The notes under the pieces were generated by a model. That model saw only the letters and a program-made list of their open reading frames with translations, was not told where the DNA came from and did not search any database. Position numbers and translations under genes: made by a program. This document shows positions 9,801 to 16,177 of a stretch of DNA of 64,000 nucleotides, piece after piece. Within the stretch, counting starts at the first letter, position 1. Each line of letters starts with the position of its first letter. The DNA is from Streptomyces sp. ALI-76-A (GTDB lineage: Bacteria > Actinomycetota > Actinomycetes > Streptomycetales > Streptomycetaceae): assembly GCF_030287445.1 (NCBI RefSeq), contig NZ_JASVWB010000002.1:7688001-7752000 (forward strand), written 5' to 3'.

Positions 9801-10934
9801 TTCGTGAACGACATCTCCAGGCATCAGCTGGACGTCCTGGAGAAGCTGGAACACCAGTCGGGGCCGTGGTCCGCCGAATGGGCCAGGCCCCTGCGCCAGT
9901 TCTGGGCGGAGACCCTGCCGGGCGCCCTGGACGTGCCCTTCACGGAGAAGCGGGCGCTCCAGCCGACCCTGCGGACGCTGGCAGCCACCATGCGGGGGGA
10001 CCGGCTCTCCCCGCGGCCGCCGGACCCGGGGCTGCCGTCCGGCCCGCCCGGGGCACCCCGGCGCGAGGACGACGACTGGGGAACGGCGCCGTTGCGTCGG
10101 GACCGCCTCGACCGCGCCGACGAGCCCTGGCCCTCGTCCCCGTCGACCCGCAGTGCCTCCGGAGCGGGTTCGTCCCCTGCGACGGCGCGCAGGGAGCCTG
10201 GAGCGGATTCGTCTCCTGCGACGGCCTCCAGCGCGTCCGGCGCGATGTCGTCTCCCGTGACGGCCTCCAGCGAGCCAGGAGGGGATCCGTCCCCGGCGAC
10301 GGCCCGCAGCGAGCCGCCGGCGGAACCGTCCCCCGCGACGGAGCGGCCGGCCCGCGACGACCGGCACGACCTCTTCGAGTGGCCCGAGAAACCGCACTGG
10401 CCCGAGCGGCTCGCGACCTCACCGGAGCCCGCGCGCGAACGTCCGTCTCCCGCCCCGGAGCCGGACGGAGCCGCCCAGCGGACCGGCGACGCCGTCACCG
10501 CGGCGCACACCCGGCCGCTGAACCAGGACCGCGCGGACGCGGCGCACGGGTCGCGGGGCGCCGGCTTCCCGTGGGAGACCGACGGCCCCGACCGGTCCGA
10601 TCCCGTGCCGCAGCCCGATCCCTCGCCGCACCAGCCCCGGAGGACAGCCGGCCGGCCGGCCGACGACCCGTACCCGGCCGGCGGCTCCGATCGCTCCCCG
10701 GGCCTCTCCGGCACCGAGCCGTTCCTCTCGGCGTATCCGCCGTTCCCCGCGGGCGACGGCGAAGGAGACGGCGACGGCGACGGCGGCACCCCGGCCGATC
10801 ACGCGGAGAACGCGTTCCCCTGGATCACTTCGAGCGAATCCGAGGATCCGTCCCGGTCCGCGTCCGACGGCACGTCCGGGACGGCGGCCGAGGGCCGCGC
10901 GGCACGTGACCCCTGGGAGAGTGACCCCGAATGA
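6867..10934 (+). CDS. Large tubulin/FtsZ-like GTPase (Tubulin_2-type)
   Basis: A 1355-residue protein with a tubulin/FtsZ-type nucleotide-binding core at its N-terminus. The first loop is GLGGTGG (G11-G17) after a hydrophobic strand (MLFVG). The glycine-rich T4 signature is AGGTGAG at residues 194-200, matching the (A/G)GGTG(S/T)G motif of tubulins and FtsZ. It is far longer than FtsZ (about 400 residues) and resembles the 'tubulin-like' family found in actinobacterial multi-gene loci. Residues about 250-1040 are mostly helical and charged. From about 1050 the protein becomes a Pro/Ser/Asp/Arg-rich disordered tail containing 15-residue repeats and a Gly-Asp run. The strong ribosome binding site supports the ATG. 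The stop overlaps the next start by 4 nt. Whether it polymerises or only binds GTP cannot be told from sequence. Confidence 0.85.
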   Translation: MKIFQPMLFVGLGGTGGLVGAELERRLRAELCGPDGTALNSLGIPLRYQLPECLQFVYADFSESELARLPHLSADNALRAAYSRTARATHDLLPDHDSSPEVTRELRAVMRDEVSGWLPPRTGEPKVTPLRNGAGQLPTVGRAALFGTLRNGLDSVMGPLLQAIDAISRSGGELSQLGGGPMSGCDVFVAYSVAGGTGAGLFLDYLHLIGEAFRAKNFTGARIYPLVVMPSAFPPSAGGGREAELNAARAVVDLFRLVDEQNVPTAESDLGDTELDSALHIRYPGAHPIRLRTGMVPTAFLFSRTAGIRPDDLRRSIVSLVMSLVGTELGDGSGPRPRADDDYQTFAASFINRGLHRAARAASGIGHRGVSTSLVASMTAPLDELAELVSSRMLAMSVRRLTEPAARPSHAYAGTVRKMFADAGVDELWAREALPVPEPDPLPRGGVAIEQALRDRISDMQGLLDDLRRRVERRAPALAEQFAPRAALERVLRTADFFQAERIVKGVPGDPDPVTVLGFLGMLENRSRQPARPAGVDVQPPAVPRVRGRIGGLSKARWGDPEVAAAVEAQDRWYQWRSRVVWHDGWRRQEQRWRPAAAALNSELALLVEAFRKHVEEEPRAFQEQVQELYDDRTGVSYLLPPQSNLRDFYDDLRERLIKRVNLRDNDDESALLLKLVDGDCWQAAHTAGRRNPAAAVATVKAAVEQRIKTLFAESGMQADERPLLPSMAMLLSAAAGVGDTAEEIGKTALEQFRFKIAGLLPHGFVPEGGGPLKILIVYPRIQNKDAVEEYLRKSLLLPRDGKRSIEFRGVETDSITVVLFRSEMSLTEVPEARNVLRRWARARDVEQSEDVLSWRQRLGYRDDWLASTEEDRRHILHRLLCAMWNGQVTVVEGDADSPRRIRVRLYEEEGPDIPGMTLRLDAYQGEISGWAGLLRSYERWALLDEGRIVEDYCSVLMRVQPKGLSLSGSDPDPLFVRFVNDISRHQLDVLEKLEHQSGPWSAEWARPLRQFWAETLPGALDVPFTEKRALQPTLRTLAATMRGDRLSPRPPDPGLPSGPPGAPRREDDDWGTAPLRRDRLDRADEPWPSSPSTRSASGAGSSPATARREPGADSSPATASSASGAMSSPVTASSEPGGDPSPATARSEPPAEPSPATERPARDDRHDLFEWPEKPHWPERLATSPEPARERPSPAPEPDGAAQRTGDAVTAAHTRPLNQDRADAAHGSRGAGFPWETDGPDRSDPVPQPDPSPHQPRRTAGRPADDPYPAGGSDRSPGLSGTEPFLSAYPPFPAGDGEGDGDGDGGTPADHAENAFPWITSSESEDPSRSASDGTSGTAAEGRAARDPWESDPE
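10150..10345 (+). repeat. About 45-bp imperfect repeats in the tubulin-like gene tail
   Basis: Roughly four to five imperfect copies of a 45-bp unit encode a 15-residue block of the form G-A-x-S-S-P-A-T-A-R-x-E-P-G-A. Copies differ at several positions, and all keep the frame, so copy number could change without breaking the protein. They lie in the disordered tail and probably act as a flexible linker. Confidence 0.7.
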
Positions 10935-13630
10935 ACCACGTCAGGGACGCGTCCCGGGCCGTGATCGTGCTGGACCTGCGGTCCGGTGCCCACAGGCTGG
11001 CCGCCCCCGGAGCACTGCGCACAGCGGTCTGGAAGCAGTTGCGGAACGAGGGACTGCCCGAGCCGGGCAACGGGCACTACAGGTTCCTCCTGCTGGACAC
11101 CCCCCGCGGGCTCATGGACCACCACAGCCTGTACGAGCAGATCCTCGGCTACGGCGCCAAGGCGTGGATGCTCGGCCTGGTCATCGGTGACCTGCCGGGC
11201 GCGGACGACACCGGCGCGCCGGCGGCCGGCCGGCACGACACGGAACAGCCGTACGACGATCCGGACACCGGGTTCGCCGACGCCCACAGCCGCCGGCTGC
11301 TGCGCCCGGCCGCGCTGCACGGCCCGGACGCCGGGCTGCTGTGGGCGGGGGACCTGCGCGCGGCCCGGACGGCCGGCGACGCCGTCCGCGCCGACGATCC
11401 CGAGGCGCTGGCCGTCCTGGTGGATCTGCTGCGGGCGCTGTTCGACGAGACCCTGGAGACGCTCGCCCGGTTCCCCGACGCCGTGGCGGTGCCCGGCGTG
11501 CGCGTCCTCGAGCACGACCTGTCCGGCGCCGCCAGGGCGCGGGCGTGGCGGGAGGCTCTCACCCGGCTCGCCGGCGAGCCGTACTCGACCGCGCGGCGCT
11601 CGGCGCACGGGGACGATGCCGCCCGGACCGAGCTTCCCAAGCCGGTGGACGAACTCGCCGCCGGCCGTCCCACGGGTCCGGTGCCGGGCCACCGGGTCCC
11701 CGGCGGCGCGGCCGATCGCGCGTACCTTGCCTGCTCCGGCGCGCTCGACGAGGCCGAGGCGGGCTGGGCACGGCTCAGCGGCGTCGGCGGACTGATCGCC
11801 GGAGCCGGCGGACGGGACACCGAAGCGGCCCTCGACGCCGCCTCGCGCGGCCTCAGCGGCTACCGGAACCTGGTGGTCAGGGCCCTTCAGGAAGGTGCCG
11901 CGGGCGCCTCCTCGGCGACACCCGAGTCGGCGCTGCTCCTGACGGAACTCGGCGTCCGGGTCCCGCCGTACACGGGCAGCAGGGAAGCCGTGGGGGAGGG
12001 GCTGCACCGGCTCGCCGAGCGGATGCTGCGCGAGCGGCTGGCCCTGCGCAGTGTCGCCGAACGCTTCGCCGCCCTCTCCGAGCAGGTGGCGCCCGCACCG
12101 AGTGCCGGGCTGCTCGGCGAGGCCGACCGGCGCTGCCCGCCGGACCTGCCCCACCGGGTCTCGGCCGACCGGCACGTCGCCGTCGCCACGACCACACCAG
12201 CACGATTCGTGGGTGCCCTGGCCGCCGGCGGACTGGCGGCGCTGTGGCCCTGGCCCGGTACCTTCGCCGCGCTCGCCGTCGTGCTCGTCCTCCTCGCCGG
12301 CGGTCTGCTCGCGCGGCTGCGGCAGCCCGGCCAGCCTTCCTCGGGACCGGTGGCGCCCGGGCTGGCCGAGACGGTCGCGGCGGTCACGGGTGGCGTGGGC
12401 GGGTACTTCCTGACGACCGTGCGGGAGGTGCCGTCATGGGCGGGCCTGCTGGGTTTCCTCGCCGGGTCGGCCCTCGCTGTCGTCCTGGTCGTCGTGCGCT
12501 GGCGCCGGACGGTGGACCGCTGGTGGGAGCTGACGGGTGCGGACGAGGCCCGGCGGGCTCTGGACGACCTGGACGCGCTGCTCGCGGAAGCGGTGCTCCG
12601 GCAGCGCTGGGCCGCCGATGAGCGTCTGTACTGCGCCAACGCCGCCAGGATGGTGGCCGGGGCGCTGCGCGGTGCGGCGGCGACCGTCGAGGGGCTGGAC
12701 TGGCATGACCGCGGGGACGGTCGCACGGCGGCCGCGCCGGCCGGGGGATGGGAGGACATCCTCCACCACGACCCGGCCCTCGGCGCCGTGGCGGACCTCG
12801 GCGACCCGGCGGAGCCGACGGGATCCGAGCGGCCGGACTGGATGCCGGCACCGGACCCCTACAGCCGTACGTCCGCGGCCGACGGGCCCGGGTTCGCCGG
12901 GAACGGTGGGGCCGAGGACGCCGGAGAGCGCACGCGGGAGCCGGACCGCCGGTCGGGGGACGGCCCGCGCTGGCTGGACAGGGAGGCGGGCGAGGGCGGC
13001 CCGCACCTCGTGGACACGCTGGTGGACGACCTCACCGACACCCTCGTCAGCGCGCTCGGCCCGTACTGGGGAGCCGTCGCACGCGGCCAGGCCGGGGGGT
13101 CCGCACTCAGCCGCGTCGAGCGGGAGATGACGTACATGCTGGGGGTGACCCGCCGTCACCTGTTCACCAACGGGGTAGTCTCCCCGCCGCCCTTCGCCCG
13201 GTCACGGGACCGGCGGGGCAACGCCGAGGGGCTGCTCGGCATCGGCCACCAACGGGTGGCCGATGCCATCGAGCCGGATCCCCAGGGCCGCCGCGTCGTC
13301 GACCTGGCCTCCCCGGACCAGACGGCACTGCTGAGCCGGGATCCCGCCCGTGTGGAGTGGATCAGGTTCGCCCCGCAGGCCGTGTGGACCGGCACGGACG
13401 GGCACGACCGGGCGGATGCCGGTGCCGGTGCCGGACCGAGTGCGCACGCCCCGGCCATGCCGCCGCCCGGCCTGCGCAGCCGCACGGTGCAGACCTCCAC
13501 CGGCCGCTACGCCGGACTGCTCAAGCTCGTTCCCCTGCGCATGGGAGTGGTGCGGTCGGTCCGCCTGCGCGAATGGGCCGACGACCGGCCGGTGACACCG
13601 GACCTCTCCTGGGGCGAGGGGGGCATGTGA
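10931..13630 (+). CDS. Four-TM membrane partner of the tubulin-like protein, function unknown
   Basis: An 899-residue protein starting inside the stop of the tubulin-like gene (ATGA). The N-terminal part (1-420) is soluble and Asp/Arg/Ala-rich, starting with a beta-alpha pattern (VIVLDLRSG, then YRFLLLDTP). Two hydrophobic hairpins follow, at about 426-460 and 480-524, giving four probable transmembrane helices. The C-terminal 370 residues are again soluble, with an acidic low-complexity linker (about 590-690). I recognise no enzyme motif. Its fixed position between the tubulin-like gene and the pseudokinase suggests it anchors the assembly to the membrane. Family assignment is not possible from sequence alone. 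Confidence 0.8.
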   Translation: MNHVRDASRAVIVLDLRSGAHRLAAPGALRTAVWKQLRNEGLPEPGNGHYRFLLLDTPRGLMDHHSLYEQILGYGAKAWMLGLVIGDLPGADDTGAPAAGRHDTEQPYDDPDTGFADAHSRRLLRPAALHGPDAGLLWAGDLRAARTAGDAVRADDPEALAVLVDLLRALFDETLETLARFPDAVAVPGVRVLEHDLSGAARARAWREALTRLAGEPYSTARRSAHGDDAARTELPKPVDELAAGRPTGPVPGHRVPGGAADRAYLACSGALDEAEAGWARLSGVGGLIAGAGGRDTEAALDAASRGLSGYRNLVVRALQEGAAGASSATPESALLLTELGVRVPPYTGSREAVGEGLHRLAERMLRERLALRSVAERFAALSEQVAPAPSAGLLGEADRRCPPDLPHRVSADRHVAVATTTPARFVGALAAGGLAALWPWPGTFAALAVVLVLLAGGLLARLRQPGQPSSGPVAPGLAETVAAVTGGVGGYFLTTVREVPSWAGLLGFLAGSALAVVLVVVRWRRTVDRWWELTGADEARRALDDLDALLAEAVLRQRWAADERLYCANAARMVAGALRGAAATVEGLDWHDRGDGRTAAAPAGGWEDILHHDPALGAVADLGDPAEPTGSERPDWMPAPDPYSRTSAADGPGFAGNGGAEDAGERTREPDRRSGDGPRWLDREAGEGGPHLVDTLVDDLTDTLVSALGPYWGAVARGQAGGSALSRVEREMTYMLGVTRRHLFTNGVVSPPPFARSRDRRGNAEGLLGIGHQRVADAIEPDPQGRRVVDLASPDQTALLSRDPARVEWIRFAPQAVWTGTDGHDRADAGAGAGPSAHAPAMPPPGLRSRTVQTSTGRYAGLLKLVPLRMGVVRSVRLREWADDRPVTPDLSWGEGGM

Positions 13631-14796
13631 ACGAGCGGACGGCAGGGACCGCGGGCCGCGGCGCGGTCACCGCGGACTTCAGCCCGCCCACCGGCAGCAC
13701 CGAGATGCCGCCCGACCTCTCCTTCACCACCTCGGGCGGCCGACGCCACCGGGTGCCCACCCGGTTCGGCCCCGACCTCGGACGGGTCGCCCGCCCGCCC
13801 CTGCTGGCCCGCGAGGTGCTGCTCGGCGACGCGTGGAAAGGCGTCCAGGTGCGACTGGGCGCCGCCGACGCCTCGGACGCCCACGAGTACCACGCGCTGG
13901 AGACCGAGGTGGGCGCGGCCCTGACGATCCACCGCACCTTCTCCGGGAGCCCGTTCCAGGGGTTGTTCCCGGTCCCGGTCGGATACGACATGGACGCGGC
14001 CGAACCGTTCCTGATCTACTCCCCGCCCCGCGGCGCGCCGGCCACCGGCCTCACCCACGGGATCTCCACCACCGATCAGCGGATCATCGAGCGTGATCTG
14101 GTGCTCGCCATCCGGCTGCTGGAGAGCCTGGGACTCGTGCACCGGGGCATCGTGCCCGCGGCCGTCCGGTGGGACGGAGCACGGGCGCAGCTGTGGGACC
14201 TGGGCGCCATGGCACGGATCGGCACCCCGCGCACCCCGTGGGGCGCCCCGCCCTACGCGTCACCCGAACAGCGCGCCGGCGTGGGCGAGGCCGACGCGAG
14301 GGACGCGCTGTGGAGCACCGCCCAGCTGATGTACCAGCTCGTGTCCGGCCGGCAGGGCAACCCGGACGGGCCTCCCGCGGACCTCGACGCCTACCGGTCC
14401 CTGGCCCAGACCCTCGCCGGAGCCTTCGAGCCCGCGGCCGAGAACCGTCCGGCCCCCGCTCGCCTCCTCGCCCTGCTGACGTCGGACCCGGACCCGGCGG
14501 CCATGGTCGCGGCCCGTCCCGACCCGCTCGAACCGCACCGCAGGGAGTTCGACGCGGCCCTGGCCCGTAAACGCGCCGCTGCCGGAGTCGACGGGGCCGG
14601 CGGCCCGGGCGGAGGCGACGGCTCGGGCGGAGGCGACGGTTCCACCGGAACGGCGGTGGACCAGGACGGCACGACCCGTGCCGGACCTCCGAGCCGGACC
14701 TCCGGCACGCCGGACCGCGACCGGGGCAGAAAGCGCACCTGGCTCGGCGGGACGGCCGACCGTGATCGCGGCAGAAGCGGAAAGGGACGTCGATGA
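13627..14796 (+). CDS. Protein kinase-like pseudokinase
   Basis: A 389-residue protein that starts with a GTGA overlap. Residues about 60-290 follow the layout of a Hanks-type Ser/Thr kinase C-lobe: LVHRGIVPAAV at 170-180 aligns with the catalytic loop HRDxKPxN, WDLGAM (D191-G193) with the DFG motif, and PYASPEQRAG with the APE motif and P+1 region. The catalytic Asp is replaced by Gly174 and the Asn is missing, while the DFG-type Asp is kept. I see no clear glycine-rich loop. It is therefore probably inactive as a kinase and acts as a scaffold or nucleotide-sensing switch. The C-terminal 90 residues are Gly/Asp/Arg-rich and disordered. Its stop overlaps the first start codon of the repeat array. 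Confidence 0.8.
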   Translation: MNERTAGTAGRGAVTADFSPPTGSTEMPPDLSFTTSGGRRHRVPTRFGPDLGRVARPPLLAREVLLGDAWKGVQVRLGAADASDAHEYHALETEVGAALTIHRTFSGSPFQGLFPVPVGYDMDAAEPFLIYSPPRGAPATGLTHGISTTDQRIIERDLVLAIRLLESLGLVHRGIVPAAVRWDGARAQLWDLGAMARIGTPRTPWGAPPYASPEQRAGVGEADARDALWSTAQLMYQLVSGRQGNPDGPPADLDAYRSLAQTLAGAFEPAAENRPAPARLLALLTSDPDPAAMVAARPDPLEPHRREFDAALARKRAAAGVDGAGGPGGGDGSGGGDGSTGTAVDQDGTTRAGPPSRTSGTPDRDRGRKRTWLGGTADRDRGRSGKGRR

Positions 14797-15080
14797 CCTG
14801 GCACGGGAAGGGGACGTCGATGTCCCGCTCGGGACTCGGGAAGGGGACGCCGATGACCGGTTCGGGACTCGGGAAGGGGACGCCGATGACCGGTTCGGGA
14901 CTCGGGAAGGGGACGCCGATGACCGGCTCGGGACTCGGGAAGGGGACGCCGATGACCGGTTCGGGACTCGGGAAGGGGACGCCGATGACCGGCTCGGGAC
15001 TCGGGAAGGGGACGCCGGTGACCGGTTCGGGACTCGGGAAGGGGACGCCGGTGACCGGCTCGGGAAGGGGATGTCGATGA
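14793..15080 (+). CDS. 95-residue repeat peptide encoded by the initiation-cassette array
   Basis: A small frame linked at both ends by ATGA overlaps: its ATG (14793) overlaps the pseudokinase stop, and its TGA (15078-15080) overlaps the ATG of the GTPase-like gene (15077). It encodes about eight copies of an 11-residue unit, K-G-T-P-M-T-G-S-G-L-G. Nine possible starts (14793, 14820, 14853, 14886, 14919, 14952, 14985, and GTG at 15018 and 15051) lie in this one frame, each preceded by AAAGGG or AAGGGG exactly 6 nt upstream. It may be a real peptide, or only a device that carries ribosomes to the next gene. Gly/Thr/Ser content suggests it is unstructured. I have no homologue in mind. Confidence 0.5.
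   Translation: MTWHGKGTSMSRSGLGKGTPMTGSGLGKGTPMTGSGLGKGTPMTGSGLGKGTPMTGSGLGKGTPMTGSGLGKGTPVTGSGLGKGTPVTGSGRGCR
14801..15079 (+). repeat. 33-bp tandem repeats, each a full ribosome binding site plus start codon
   Basis: Seven near-identical 33-bp units, with degenerate flanking copies on both sides. Each unit contains AAGGGG, six nucleotides, then ATG (GTG in the last two full units). Variation between copies is limited to a few positions (GGTTC or GGCTC, and GATG or GGTG). The last partial unit supplies the ribosome binding site of the GTPase-like gene. Since 33 is a multiple of three, gain or loss of a unit keeps every frame open. High identity between copies suggests recent expansion or gene-conversion-like homogenisation. 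Confidence 0.95.
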
Positions 15081-16171
15081 CCGGCACGTCCGCACAGCTC
15101 GAACCCGGGCAGGTGCTCTGCCCGTACTGCCTGGAGATCGTCGTCCACGACGAACGGGCCCTGCACGTCCGCAACGAGAAGTTGCAGTACGAACGGCTGG
15201 ACACCGAGGGGCTCGCCAACCCGCTGCGACGTGCCGACGTCCTGCGCGGGGCCTTCCAGCTCTGTGGAAACACCGAGGGGGTCAGCCACCACTACATCCC
15301 CGTCCCCTACCTGACGCACGGGCGCCCGCTGACCGTCGCCATGGTCGGAACGTCGGGTACCGGAAAGAGTCACCTGCTGACGCAGATGATCGCCGAGGTC
15401 ACCGACGGCGGCCTGGAGCCCTACGGCGTGCGCTGGCAGTCGGTGAACCCCGCCGACCACTCGGACTTCATGCGGGAGCGGGTGGCACTGCTGCGGGCGG
15501 GCGAGCAGCTGGAGGCCACCGCGCAGACCCCGTTCGCCCAGTTCGTCGAGGCCCTGCTGCTCACCGGAACGGACGGCGAGGTGCGGCCCGTGGCCTTCTT
15601 CGACCTGGGCGGTGAGGACCTGGTCCGCACCGACTCGCTGCTGCGCTTCCTGCTGGGCGTCGACGCCCTGATCTTCGTCGCCGACCCGCTGCTGGCCTGC
15701 GGCCTGCCGCAACTGGACGAGGCACGCGAGCAGTACGGCCTGCACGTCAGCAGGAGCGACCCCGCCTTCGAGACGGTGCTGGACCGGCTGCCCCGCCAGG
15801 GGCCGTACCTGGACGTGGCCATGGCACTGGTGGTCGGCAAGGCGGACCTGCTGCGCTTCGAGCCCCCGGTCGACCGCTGGCTCAGCCGGCCGTCCACCGC
15901 CCCGCTCGACGCACGGCGACTGCGTGAGGAGAGCCGCGACGTGTACGCCTTTCTGCGCCGCCACGCCGCACCCGCCTGGCTGCGCCCGTTCGACAGCGCC
16001 CTGCGCTGCACCCTGCACTTCGCCTCCGCGACCGGCGGCCAGCCGGCGAACGGCCGCTTCCCGCACGGCGTGCGCTCACGGCGGGTGCTGGGCCCCCTGC
16101 TGTCGATCCTCGCGATGTGCGGGCTGCTGAGCGAGGACCCGGCGCTCCGGCCCTCCACGGTGGGGATGTGA
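15077..16171 (+). CDS. DO-GTPase-like P-loop protein with N-terminal CxxC
   Basis: A 364-residue P-loop protein. A short N-terminal CPYC (C15, C18) suggests half of a zinc ribbon. Walker A is GTSGTGKS at 91-98. DLGGE at 176-180 fits the switch-II DxxG motif, and GKAD at 254-257 stands where GTPases have (N/T)KxD, preceded by the hydrophobic strand MALVV. This combination resembles the bacterial double-GTPase (DO-GTPase) families that are paired with GAP1-type partners. The ATG at 15077 is chosen because AAGGGG lies 6 nt upstream and it overlaps the repeat-peptide stop. The same frame stays open upstream through the repeats to a GTG at 14762, which would add an 11-residue repeat N-terminus (R-E-G-D-A-D-D-R-F-G-T), but no binding site supports that start. 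Likely role: nucleotide switch of module A. Confidence 0.8.
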   Translation: MTGTSAQLEPGQVLCPYCLEIVVHDERALHVRNEKLQYERLDTEGLANPLRRADVLRGAFQLCGNTEGVSHHYIPVPYLTHGRPLTVAMVGTSGTGKSHLLTQMIAEVTDGGLEPYGVRWQSVNPADHSDFMRERVALLRAGEQLEATAQTPFAQFVEALLLTGTDGEVRPVAFFDLGGEDLVRTDSLLRFLLGVDALIFVADPLLACGLPQLDEAREQYGLHVSRSDPAFETVLDRLPRQGPYLDVAMALVVGKADLLRFEPPVDRWLSRPSTAPLDARRLREESRDVYAFLRRHAAPAWLRPFDSALRCTLHFASATGGQPANGRFPHGVRSRRVLGPLLSILAMCGLLSEDPALRPSTVGM

Positions 16172-16177
16172 GCCGGC

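Noticed and set aside
14793..15080. CRISPR array
   Set aside because: The 33-bp units are directly adjacent with no unique spacers, lie inside a coding operon, and no cas gene is present.
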